Assembly: GCA_001798605.1 (NCBI GenBank)
Contig: MGST01000218.1
Location: 1-37,413 of the forward strand
Origin: Deltaproteobacteria bacterium RIFOXYA12_FULL_58_15
GTDB taxonomy: Bacteria > Myxococcota > XYA12-FULL-58-9
Length of the DNA stretch: 37,413 nt
Direction of reading: 5' to 3'
Part shown: positions 24,336 to 32,157 of the stretch, piece after piece
Layout of the letters: every line of letters starts with the position of its first letter
Position numbering within the stretch: the first letter of the stretch is position 1
The notes under the pieces: model-generated
Told to the model about the DNA's origin: nothing
Databases searched by the model: none
The model's input: the letters and a program-made list of their open reading frames with translations, nothing else
Position numbers and translations under genes: made by a program

Positions 24336-24761
24336 TTATTGTCCGCGCCGCATCTTCGCTACGGCATCTTTCATATCGCGAAGGCGAAGCGCTCGTTCGA
24401 CGGTGTCCACCAAGTCATCGACGCGCCAGGGTTTGGCAACGACGTGGGCGATGAGCCCTCGGTCTTGGGCCTCGAAAACATCTCTGAGCTCGGGATAACC
24501 GGTGACCATGACGCCGATGATTTCAGGGTTCTTCTTCTTGGCTGCCTCGAGGAACTCGACGCCATTCATTTTGGGCATGGAGAAGTCTACGAGCGCGACG
24601 TCGACATGACGATCATCGAGGATTTTCAAGCCCTCAGAACCCGAGAGTACGGTGATGACATCGAATCGATCTTTTCGCTTGAACACGCGTGCCATCAGAT
24701 CATTGTTGTGCGTTTCATCGTCAACGCTGAGAAGCACGATCTTGGTCTGTGGAGACGTCAT
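24336..24761 (-). CDS. Single-domain response regulator (CheY/PilZ-free receiver), tail of the signalling cluster
   Basis: A 141-residue stand-alone receiver. Acidic pair in SVDDE (Asp14, Asp15), phospho-acceptor Asp59 in VALVDFSMPKMNG, Thr in VMVTGYPE and Lys in VVAKPW are all present, so it should be phosphorylated. No output domain. The ATG at 24761 overlaps the last four bases (ATGA) of the histidine kinase gene, which indicates coupled translation and makes the kinase its likely partner. Just after the receiver there is a short amphipathic tail. The next gene on the other strand, glgM, ends 23 bases away, convergently. Confidence 0.92.
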   Translation of the reverse strand: MTSPQTKIVLLSVDDETHNNDLMARVFKRKDRFDVITVLSGSEGLKILDDRHVDVALVDFSMPKMNGVEFLEAAKKKNPEIIGVMVTGYPELRDVFEAQDRGLIAHVVAKPWRVDDLVDTVERALRLRDMKDAVAKMRRGQ

Positions 24762-26092
24762 CGATCCTCGGCCGTACTCGTTTGGTTGTCGCCAATGGGG
24801 AGCCATACCGTGAATGTAGAACCCTGGCCCACGGTGCTTTCGGCCGTGAGGCTGCCGCCGTGTGCGTTGACAATTGAATAGGAGATCGACAGTCCCAGTC
24901 CCGTCCCTTTGCCCACGGGCTTCGTGGTGAAGAACGGGTCGAACACCTTGAGGAGGTGTGCTTCTGGTATGCCGGGGCCGTTGTCGGCCACCCCTATGGC
25001 AACACCATTCTCCCTGCGCGAAGCGGAGATGGAGACCGTGCCATTGCCATCGAGTGCCTGGACCGCGTTGGCGATGAGGTTCATGAAGACCTGATTGAGC
25101 TGCCCCTCATTGGCCATAATTGTCGGCACGTCTGTGCCGTAATTCTTGTCTATCGTTGTGCCCTTGCGGGTCTCGTGGCTCAACAAGCTGAGTGTCGTGT
25201 CGATGCAGGCGCGCACGTCAACTGGGCCGCGATCGGTCACACCGCTGTGAATGAAGCGACGAAGGTCTTGAATGATCTTGGAAGCACGCTCCGCGCCATT
25301 CCGAATCGAATGCAATAGTTTGCTGGTGTCGGCGCGGATGTACTCGTAATCGAGGTCAGCCTTGAGCGTGCCGATCTTGGTCGCATCCTTCTGCTGCAGC
25401 GTGCAGGCGTCGTATTTCTCAATGATCTGTTGGAAAGTGCCGACGTAGGTATCCAAAAAATCCAAATTTCCGTAGATGAAGTTTATCGGGTTGTTGATCT
25501 CATGGGCGATCCCAGCCACCAGTTGTCCGAGTGATGACAACTTCTCCGATTGGATAAGTTGCGCGCGTGTCTGGCGCAATTCGCGGAGGGATCTTTCCAG
25601 GTCGGCGGTTCGGAGCTTGACCTCCTCCTCGAGGGTGGCTGCTCGTTGGCGTTCCCGCTCGAGCAACCCTTTGTATCGCTCCTGGATACGGGCTTCTGCC
25701 GTGACGTCGCGGTAAACTTCGAGAACGGCAAGGGTCTCGCCATTCTCTGTGATGGGGACCGCTGTGACGATGAGGGTGCTATCCTCTGCCGAACCCAGCG
25801 GGGAAGAACCGCGAATCTCGTCGACCCGAAAGGCGCGCCGCGACGACATCGTGCGTTTGGCCAGGCAAGCGGACGAACAGATGCCTAGGCGGAAAAGGTC
25901 GTTGCAATGGGTGTCGTCTTGCCGAGCGAGCCCAAGCAAGCGCCGTGGACGAACTCCTACGGCGTGCGCGTACGCTGCATTCCAAGCGAGAACACGCAAC
26001 TCTGTGTCGACGATGACTGCCGCATCAGCAAGACCGTCGAGCAGCGCGGCAACTTGGGCGATGGCCGGACTGGAAATCTCTGCCGTTTGCAT
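24758..26092 (-). CDS. PAS-domain sensor histidine kinase, cytoplasmic
   Basis: A 444-residue histidine kinase without membrane segments. Residues about 12-135 form a PAS domain ([19 protein letters not shown]) with a Cys-bearing segment, [19 protein letters not shown], typical of redox or metal-sensitive PAS-4 domains. A coiled coil (about 140-185) leads to the phospho-acceptor His197 in [14 protein letters not shown], and the ATPase domain has [10 protein letters not shown] (N box), VADNGPGIP (G1), and [13 protein letters not shown] (G2). It should autophosphorylate and pass phosphate to receiver 24336-24761, whose start overlaps its stop. Its ATG abuts the stop codon of the STAS-like gene with no gap, so the three or four genes are one unit. 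Substrate of the PAS domain is unknown. Confidence 0.93.
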   Translation of the reverse strand: MQTAEISSPAIAQVAALLDGLADAAVIVDTELRVLAWNAAYAHAVGVRPRRLLGLARQDDTHCNDLFRLGICSSACLAKRTMSSRRAFRVDEIRGSSPLGSAEDSTLIVTAVPITENGETLAVLEVYRDVTAEARIQERYKGLLERERQRAATLEEEVKLRTADLERSLRELRQTRAQLIQSEKLSSLGQLVAGIAHEINNPINFIYGNLDFLDTYVGTFQQIIEKYDACTLQQKDATKIGTLKADLDYEYIRADTSKLLHSIRNGAERASKIIQDLRRFIHSGVTDRGPVDVRACIDTTLSLLSHETRKGTTIDKNYGTDVPTIMANEGQLNQVFMNLIANAVQALDGNGTVSISASRRENGVAIGVADNGPGIPEAHLLKVFDPFFTTKPVGKGTGLGLSISYSIVNAHGGSLTAESTVGQGSTFTVWLPIGDNQTSTAEDR

Positions 26093-26569
26093 TTACGTGC
26101 CCGCGTCAAGAAATGCAAAATAGCTATCCTCAATATCGTCAAAAACCATCTCGTCGTGGCATTTACCGCAGGTGGTTCCGGTGAGCTCCGGGAAGGTGCC
26201 GTCTGCAACGTTCAGAATACGCTCTTCTTCGTTTCCACACGAGTCACAGATGAACGGAGCGACCACGGACACGATCTTGGCGTGTCCTACAAAGTTGCTG
26301 ATCATGTTCAACTGGGACACAACCACCGGCGAGCAATCCTCCAACTCGATCTGAATCTCAGCAGGTATTTCGCGAACGAAATTCACCCATTCGCGCACTC
26401 CGCAGGAATTGAGTGCGCCAATTCCTTTGAGACTGATGACCACGTGTTGGCGTGTCTTGATCGTGGCGAGTAGCGATTCGAAGTCGGCGTCTTCATTGAC
26501 AGAGCCTTGAAGAACAATCCGCATGGTGTTCTCAACGTCTGTTGCCGTCCAAGTCAACGAGGTGCTCAC
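26093..26569 (-). CDS. Stand-alone STAS-like / zinc-ribbon module
   Basis: A 158-residue protein. Residues about 15-105 resemble a STAS domain, the fold of anti-sigma-factor antagonists: [38 protein letters not shown] (with Ser at the place of the phospho-Ser motif DSSG; Asn54-Ser55-Cys56-Gly57) and a conserved Trp61. The final strand leads to FICDSCG (Cys108, Cys111) and TTCGKCHDE (Cys134, Cys137), a likely zinc ribbon. Two more copies of the same pair occur in the kinase at 28149-30323. The GTG at 26569 overlaps the upstream stop (GTGA), which fixes the start; upstream codons in the same frame cover the preceding gene. It is expected to be the antagonist partner of the ATPase domain protein just upstream, but this is inferred. 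Confidence 0.8.
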   Translation of the reverse strand: MSTSLTWTATDVENTMRIVLQGSVNEDADFESLLATIKTRQHVVISLKGIGALNSCGVREWVNFVREIPAEIQIELEDCSPVVVSQLNMISNFVGHAKIVSVVAPFICDSCGNEEERILNVADGTFPELTGTTCGKCHDEMVFDDIEDSYFAFLDAGT

Positions 26570-27525
26570 GGGTTCCGCTCCTGGAGAAAGATGTTCAATG
26601 ACTTCGGGCGTTCCGCAAAATCCCGGAAGGAGCCAGAGATATCCATGACTCCGATCATTTCTGTACGGTATTCGGGCGAAAGATTGATGATGAATTGGTT
26701 CAAGGATTCGAAGATGTAGTAGAGCCCCAAACCGGCACCGCCGTCTTTGGTATCGATTTGGTCTATGCCCTTCGAGAAGCATTTGCGCAAATACGCGAGG
26801 ACGGTCGCTCTTTCCATTCGGCCGAAGTTGTCTCGAACCGACATGACAAACGATCTGCCGTCACATGCGTAACGAAAAAGGACATGCTCATTGGGTTCGA
26901 GAGAGATTTTTTCAGCACGAGATATTGACGCGTACTTGGGGTTGCCGTTGGCATCCGCCGGTGCGTTGTAAACGGCATTCATGATGAACTCATCGGCGAC
27001 GCTGCGTGCACGATTGATAAGGCGTCGGTTGCAACCAATGCGGTCGAGATAATGCTCCAACGCGTTCAATTGTGTTTCTTTGTCTTCGCAGGAGTTGGTT
27101 ATCGTATTTTCGATGATCTCGGCACCCCACGTCAGGTATTTCTCGAGACCGAACACGTCGTTCTTGATGATTTTCTGCACAGTCACGACGAGCTCATTGC
27201 CGCTCAGATCATCGGTTTTGGCAATGAGGTTGGTGAGCACCTGGTTGTCGAGCAGATCGAGGAAGGATTCTCTGTCCTTGCTCGAGGTGACCACCAGCAC
27301 GGGTGGGGGTTTCTCTTGTTTGGCGAGTTCTTTCAGCAACTCCTGCCCCGTTTGATCAATGAAGTCATAGTCGAGAACGATCAGCTGATAGCGACCGTCA
27401 AAAGATGCGTTCGGCTTATCAAATTCGACATCAGCGCCAGTGGCACAAAGCACCTTAAAAAGAGCTTGTCGTTGTTTTGCGTTCCCCCACAGGAGGAGAA
27501 TTAGCCTGTCGTTGTTGTCAACCAA
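26566..27525 (-). CDS. Receiver-like domain fused to RsbW-type HATPase domain
   Basis: A 319-residue protein. Residues 1-125 look like a receiver (LIVLDYDFIDQTGQELL with Asp52/Asp54; VLVVTSSKD; LIAKTDD) but the usual acidic pair near residue 10 is missing (LILLLWGN), so phosphorylation is uncertain. Residues about 150-305 are a GHKL ATPase domain of the anti-sigma kinase type: N box ADEFIMNAVYNAP (Glu179, Asn183), G1 VRDNFGRM and G2 GGAGLGLYYIFESLNQ. There is no histidine phospho-acceptor domain. Such proteins phosphorylate STAS partners, and the STAS-like gene overlaps its end by four bases (GTGA). TTG at 27525 is the start because GGGAG lies 6 bases before it. It is the probable core of a partner switch. 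Confidence 0.88.
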   Translation of the reverse strand: MVDNNDRLILLLWGNAKQRQALFKVLCATGADVEFDKPNASFDGRYQLIVLDYDFIDQTGQELLKELAKQEKPPPVLVVTSSKDRESFLDLLDNQVLTNLIAKTDDLSGNELVVTVQKIIKNDVFGLEKYLTWGAEIIENTITNSCEDKETQLNALEHYLDRIGCNRRLINRARSVADEFIMNAVYNAPADANGNPKYASISRAEKISLEPNEHVLFRYACDGRSFVMSVRDNFGRMERATVLAYLRKCFSKGIDQIDTKDGGAGLGLYYIFESLNQFIINLSPEYRTEMIGVMDISGSFRDFAERPKSLNIFLQERNP

Positions 27526-27631
27526 CTTTCACTCCCATGAGTACCAAACTCCAATGCCTACGAAAGCTCACAGGAGCCATGTAGTCAAGTCCCACTGAGG
27601 GAGACGCCCGCACAGTAGGTAACAACCCATT

Positions 27632-28027
27632 TCAGACACCATATTTCGCCGCTTGGGGCACCAGCTCGAGAGCCGCCTCGATCACGGCGACGAGTTTTTC
27701 TGCTTTGACTGGCTTGACCAAATAGTGGTTGATTCTGCACACATTGATCGCACTGAGGATGTCGGCTGTATCCGTGTAGGCACTGAGGATGATCTTCACG
27801 GCCTTGGGGTTGATCGCAATACTCTTCTTGAGAAGTTGCGTTCCGGACATTCCCGGCATGCGCTGGTCGGTGACAATCACATCAACCCGGTTGTCGCGAA
27901 GGAGTTGGACTGCTTGCTGGCCGTCGTCGGCGCGAAGGATCTTGTATGCCTTGAGGATTCGCTCAAGAAGATCGAGGTTGTTGACGTCGTCATCGACAAT
28001 CAAAACAACTTTGTCCGCGTTCGACAT
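27632..28027 (-). CDS. Single-domain response regulator with canonical receiver
   Basis: A 131-residue receiver with every classic residue: acidic pair in IVDDD (Asp12, Asp13), Asp54 in VIVTDQRMPGMSG, Ser82 in ILSAYTD and Lys105 in YLVKPVK. It has no output domain. The ATG at 28027 has AGGGAG at a spacing of about 5 bases. A promoter with a perfect TTGACA lies about 45 bases upstream, so it and the following genes may form their own unit. The HATPase gene starts 106 bases downstream; the kinase gene lies 121 bases upstream. No DNA-binding partner is obvious, so it may be a phosphate relay or a protein-interaction switch. Confidence 0.93.
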   Translation of the reverse strand: MSNADKVVLIVDDDVNNLDLLERILKAYKILRADDGQQAVQLLRDNRVDVIVTDQRMPGMSGTQLLKKSIAINPKAVKIILSAYTDTADILSAINVCRINHYLVKPVKAEKLVAVIEAALELVPQAAKYGV

Positions 28028-28049
28028 CTATGCTCCCTGGCAGTCCGAT

Positions 28050-28078
28050 CGAGTATTCGCCTTTGCGTGGGTTGTCAA
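28050..28078 (-). promoter_or_regulatory. Candidate promoter for the receiver gene 27632-28027 and downstream genes
   Basis: On the minus strand TTGACA (28078-28073) is followed after exactly 17 bases by TACTCG (28055-28050), which shares only the first TA with TATAAT. It lies in the 121-base gap after the STAS-kinase gene and about 23 bases before the start codon at 28027. The -35 and spacing are good, the -10 weak. Confidence 0.45.
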
Positions 28079-28148
28079 GTTAGAGGTAGACCAATTGGTT
28101 CCCTGGCGTACGTTCCTTGCCCTTTTCGCCCAATCGGCACGAATCGAG

Positions 28149-30323
28149 TTACGTTTGCTGGATGCTGGCTGCCCGCAATCGAAAGAATTGAGCGATTGGT
28201 TCAGGGTCAACAGTGTGAAGAGCGTCAACAAAACTGCTTGCGCCTTTGCCCATGAAAAACTCATTTTCGAATTGTAATTCGTGACTGTACAACTCGCGGG
28301 CAAAGCTGCTGAGATCAGTGGGGCCGCCGATTTTCAAGGCTGCCCGTCGCAACGCATCTTCGAGGGTGGCTGCATTCTCAAAACGCTTGTCGGGCTGTTT
28401 GTCCAGACAACGGTCAATAATCTTGGCGAGACGCCGGGGAACCTTTGAACCAAACCAAGGCCGTTTGATTTTTTCGTCGAGGATGGCGTGCGCTGTGGCC
28501 TCGATGCTCGAGCGGTGGAACGGGACGGTTGCGGTGAGCATGGCTTGCAGTAGCAAACCCACACCCCAGATGTCTGTTTGTGGCGTGGCCTCTTTGCCAC
28601 GGTACACTTCGGGGGCAACCCAGGGGGGACTACCCAAAATGGTGCGTCGATCCCATTTGGAACGACGATATCCGGCCAGTCCAAAATCGACGAGCTTCAC
28701 AGTTCCGTCGAAGCTGACCAGTACGTTGTTGGGAGTGATGTCGCGGTGAACCAACACACGCCCGACGGTATCCGGCGCGTGTGCTCTCGCCAGCCCACGT
28801 GCCAGATCCGCAGCGATATTGGCGGCAAGGGCAGGGGTGACGGTTCGACTTTTTGAGACCAACTCGGACATGATTTGTGCAAGGCTTCTGCCATGCACAT
28901 ACTCGAGCACCATGTAGAGTGATCCGTCTGAACGACCGAGGTCGTAGACACGAATGATGTTGGCGTGATCCAATCGGGCGGCGAGCTTCGCTTCGTCGAG
29001 AAACAGACGGACCATCCGGTCGTCGGTGAGGAGCTCCGGGCGAATCTTCTTGATGACGGCGAGGCGTCGAAAGCCCATAGGACCATGTTGCCTGACCAGG
29101 AAGACTTCGGCCATGCCGCCTTCGGCGAGCTTGCACAGCACCTCGTACTTGTCAGCGAAGCTCTCGGCTACGGCGACTGGTTCCGGCCGCTCAACCGTCG
29201 GCTGGGGAATGGCGGGCGCTGTCGAAGCGACCTGGAGAGAGTCTCTTTGGGACGCCGCTGCGGCGAACGCACGCCAGTCGGCGGCTCGATCCTTGACGGC
29301 CAATGGGGTGTCGCACCGAGGGCACTTTGGCGGGCTTTTCAGGGCGCTTTCAATTGACTGCAGCGGAATCGTCGAACGAACCAGTTGTTTGCATTTGCCA
29401 CATTGTGCGGCGAGTCTGAGGCTCGTCACTTCGGCACCGGCGACGAGTGAGGGGTCGTTGACAAACTGACGCAGTACCGGCGGCGGGCACCCCACCAGGG
29501 ATACTCCACCATCATTTGCCAATTGGCGGATATCTTTGCGCCAGGTGTCGAACCCCGAAGGATCGAAATGGGTAACGTGGCCGAGTGCAAGCACGACGCG
29601 CTGGCCGCTCGACGCGAAACGCAACGGCGAGAATGCATCGGTAATCATTCCGGAAAGCTCGAAACGTGGCACAGAGGATTCCGTGGATTGCCGTGCTGCG
29701 AGCCGGACTCCAGGTACTTCCTGAATCCAGCTCTCTGACTTACGCAGCAGGCCAATCACGCTCGCCGGTGGTGGGGTGTATGTGGTCGACCGCACATACT
29801 CGAATAGCACCGATGGGTCATCGTCGAGTTCTGCGTCGTTACCACACAAACAGCATTGACGAACCGGAGCCTCACCGGAATGGAATGCTTCCTGATCTAG
29901 TTGGGCATCAAATAGGGATGCGGACTGTTCACCGCACGTGTCGCACTCGTAATAAGCCTGGAAGGTCAAAAGGGTGCCGCCACCATCGAAACCCACCACC
30001 ATATTGAACTGGTCGGTGATTCGAGGAGAGCAACGGACGAAATACACACCTTCCACGCGCCCACGAATCGCATTGAGGGCTTGGATCCAATCCCTCACGC
30101 CAAAAGAGGCCACATGGGTAATGTGTGCCAGGTCAAAAACAATGTGTTTGGCGTCCCCGGGGTCGAGCAGTGCTGGATCGAAACCCTCATCCAGCCGTCC
30201 GCGCAGACCTCGGAGAAGGGCTTCCTCATGTCGGATCTCGCGCCACGCTTGCAGGCCAACCATATGAGCATGAACAGAACCCAGGTGGGACGTCCAGTCA
30301 AGTCCTTTGCCACGATCCGCCAC
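28149..30323 (-). CDS. Ser/Thr protein kinase with two N-terminal STAS-like/zinc-ribbon modules
   Basis: A 724-residue protein. Module 1 (about 33-180): STAS-like core with VASFGVRDW (72-79), CSPRITDQFNM, then Cys127/Cys130 (YECDTCG) and Cys157/Cys160. Module 2 (about 219-345): HFDPSGFDTW (252-261), CPPPVLRQF, then Cys308/Cys311 (AQCGKCK) and Cys334/Cys337 (PKCPRCD). Module 1 resembles the stand-alone protein at 26093-26569, including a downstream DD and F-x-Y. Residues about 393-665 form a full Hanks-type kinase: AEGGMAEVF loop, Lys425, Glu444, VHRDITPNN (Asp528), VDFGLA (Asp546) and APEVYRGKEATPQTDIWGVG, so it should be active. No membrane segment. The GTG at 30323 has no good ribosome binding site; ATG at 30263 is an alternative that keeps all domains. 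It lies 172 bases after the PEP carboxykinase gene. Confidence 0.88.
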   Translation of the reverse strand: MADRGKGLDWTSHLGSVHAHMVGLQAWREIRHEEALLRGLRGRLDEGFDPALLDPGDAKHIVFDLAHITHVASFGVRDWIQALNAIRGRVEGVYFVRCSPRITDQFNMVVGFDGGGTLLTFQAYYECDTCGEQSASLFDAQLDQEAFHSGEAPVRQCCLCGNDAELDDDPSVLFEYVRSTTYTPPPASVIGLLRKSESWIQEVPGVRLAARQSTESSVPRFELSGMITDAFSPLRFASSGQRVVLALGHVTHFDPSGFDTWRKDIRQLANDGGVSLVGCPPPVLRQFVNDPSLVAGAEVTSLRLAAQCGKCKQLVRSTIPLQSIESALKSPPKCPRCDTPLAVKDRAADWRAFAAAASQRDSLQVASTAPAIPQPTVERPEPVAVAESFADKYEVLCKLAEGGMAEVFLVRQHGPMGFRRLAVIKKIRPELLTDDRMVRLFLDEAKLAARLDHANIIRVYDLGRSDGSLYMVLEYVHGRSLAQIMSELVSKSRTVTPALAANIAADLARGLARAHAPDTVGRVLVHRDITPNNVLVSFDGTVKLVDFGLAGYRRSKWDRRTILGSPPWVAPEVYRGKEATPQTDIWGVGLLLQAMLTATVPFHRSSIEATAHAILDEKIKRPWFGSKVPRRLAKIIDRCLDKQPDKRFENAATLEDALRRAALKIGGPTDLSSFARELYSHELQFENEFFMGKGASSFVDALHTVDPEPIAQFFRLRAASIQQT

Positions 30324-30471
30324 CTGGCCCGATGGGGCACCATACGCTGCGGCGGCACATTTGAGTCGTGGCGAACGGATCCAGATAGAGCATCAGACCA
30401 GCGAACGCGGTCAAGCCCGCTTTCGTCGAGTTTTTGTGGCGAAGAATAGACCCGCGACTTTGTGACCGCTT

Positions 30472-30495
30472 CCGTTTGACGGATCAGGCAAACGG
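30472..30495 (-). repeat. Inverted repeat directly after the PEP carboxykinase stop codon
   Basis: Reading the minus strand, CCGTTTG (30495-30489) pairs with CAAACGG (30478-30472) over a 10-base loop, starting at the base after the TAA stop of the PEP carboxykinase. A 3' hairpin at this place could stabilise or end the transcript, but the stem is only 7 pairs and no T-run follows, so a strong terminator is not supported. Confidence 0.35.
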
Positions 30496-32157
30496 TTACA
30501 ACGTCGGTTGGCCCAATCGTTTGGGGCCAGCAGCCGTTACCTCAGGGGCGCAGCCGGAAGCAAACAGTGCGAAATTATCAATGAAGCGTGCTGCCAGAGC
30601 GTCGTATTTCTTGAAATACTCGTCGCGATTGCCCCAAGCACGGGCAGGATCGAGGATCTCATGTGGAACTCCCGGACAACTGCGGGGTACCTCGAATCCG
30701 AACACCGGATCGATGCCGAACTCGACGTTGTTGAGGGCACCGTCGAGTGCTGCGTTCAATAGAGCACGGGTGTGGCGGATGCTGATTCGTTTGCCTATGC
30801 CAAAGGAGCCGCCAGTCCATCCCGTATTCACGAGCCAACAGCGAGCACCGTAGCGAATCATCTTGCTGCGCAGCATGTTGGCGTAGGTGTTCGGGTGGTG
30901 GACCATGAAGGGCGCACCGAAGCACGCGCTGAAGGTTAGCTCAGGTTCGATGCCCAGACCCACCTCGGTACCGGCGATCTTCGAGGTATAGCCAGAGATG
31001 AAATGGTACATCGTTTGTTCGGGACTCAAGCGCGAAATCGGCGGCAGGACGCCCGTCGCATCACAGGTTAGCAGGATAATATTCTTCGGGTGCGATGCGA
31101 CCATTTTCTCGGGCACTGAGTTGTTGATGAAATCGAGAGGATACGCGGCGCGGGTGTTTTCTGTGATCTGATCGTCGTCGAGGTCGAGATTGCGAGTCGC
31201 TTCGTCATAGACCACATTCTCGATGACCGTGCCAAAGCGGCGGGTGCAAGCGTGGATCTCGGGTTCGTGCTCCGGGGACAGGCGTATAACCTTGGCGTAG
31301 CAGCCGCCTTCGAAATTGAAGACACCGTTGTCGCTCCAGCCGTGCTCGTCGTCACCGACGAGACGGCGGTTGGGATCGGCAGACAGCGTGGTCTTGCCAG
31401 TGCCGCTGAGGCCGAAAAACAGCGCTGCGTCATTGTCACGGCCGACGTTGGCGGAGCAGTGCATCGGTAGGACCTCGCGCGCAGGCAAAAGGTAGTTCAT
31501 CACCGTGAAGACCGCTTTTTTGATCTCGCCGCCGTATCCAGTGCCACCAATGAGAGCAAGGCGGTCGGCAAAGTTGATGATGATGAATGTCTCGCTATTT
31601 GTGCCGTCGAGGCGGGGATCAGCGCGGAAGGACGGCACAGCGATGAGGGTGAACTCGGGGACGTGCTTCTTGAGGGCGTCTAGGTTCTTGTGGGGAATGA
31701 ACATGCAGCGGGCAAACAGGCTCTGCCATGCGAGTTCGGTCACCACGCGGATGGGCATCTGGTATTCGGGGTCTGCTCCGGCGAGCATGTCCTGGACGAA
31801 CACGTCCTCACCCTGCAAGTAGGCTTGCACTCGCGCAAATAGACCTGCGAACTTCTCGGGGTTGTACGGTCGGTTGTACTCCCCCCACCAGATTTTGGCT
31901 TCGCTGCTCAGTTCACGTACCACCGCCTTGTCGGCGGCCGCCCTTGCAGTATGAGCTCCGGTGCGCACAACCAGCGGGCCTGCGGTCGAGATGCGGGATT
32001 CACCGCGGAAAATTGACTCTTCGTAAAGCGCTGGTTCCGGAAGATTCCAGTAGACGCGACCGAGGTTCCTCAGGCCCTGGCTCTCCAGCGGAAAGCTTCC
32101 GGCCAGATCATTGGCGTGGGCCGCGGTGGGCGACGAGAGCAGTTTAACCTTCTTCAT
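30496..32157 (-). CDS. pckA: Phosphoenolpyruvate carboxykinase (ATP)
   Basis: Converts oxaloacetate and ATP to phosphoenolpyruvate, the first step of gluconeogenesis. The 553-residue protein has the ATP-type signature: the P-loop GLSGTGKTTLSADPNR, the second motif GDDEHGWSDNGVFNFEGGCYAK, RADPRLDGTNSETFIIINF, IGGTGYGGEIKK (Lys at the metal site), and FSACFGAPFMVHHPNTYA. The length is normal for the family. The ATG at 32157 overlaps the aminotransferase stop by four bases (ATGA), so both are translated together. The open frame continues 38 codons upstream but inside the previous gene. The hairpin at 30472-30495 follows the stop. Confidence 0.97.
   Translation of the reverse strand: MKKVKLLSSPTAAHANDLAGSFPLESQGLRNLGRVYWNLPEPALYEESIFRGESRISTAGPLVVRTGAHTARAAADKAVVRELSSEAKIWWGEYNRPYNPEKFAGLFARVQAYLQGEDVFVQDMLAGADPEYQMPIRVVTELAWQSLFARCMFIPHKNLDALKKHVPEFTLIAVPSFRADPRLDGTNSETFIIINFADRLALIGGTGYGGEIKKAVFTVMNYLLPAREVLPMHCSANVGRDNDAALFFGLSGTGKTTLSADPNRRLVGDDEHGWSDNGVFNFEGGCYAKVIRLSPEHEPEIHACTRRFGTVIENVVYDEATRNLDLDDDQITENTRAAYPLDFINNSVPEKMVASHPKNIILLTCDATGVLPPISRLSPEQTMYHFISGYTSKIAGTEVGLGIEPELTFSACFGAPFMVHHPNTYANMLRSKMIRYGARCWLVNTGWTGGSFGIGKRISIRHTRALLNAALDGALNNVEFGIDPVFGFEVPRSCPGVPHEILDPARAWGNRDEYFKKYDALAARFIDNFALFASGCAPEVTAAGPKRLGQPTL

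Noticed and set aside
26570-26782. N-terminal extension of the STAS-like protein frame
   Set aside because: It overlaps the conserved end of the HATPase gene and reads as low-quality basic sequence; the GTGA overlap marks the true start.
27572-27605. Short TCCC/GGGA palindrome in the gap between receiver and HATPase genes
   Set aside because: Only four base pairs with no T-run; too weak for a terminator.
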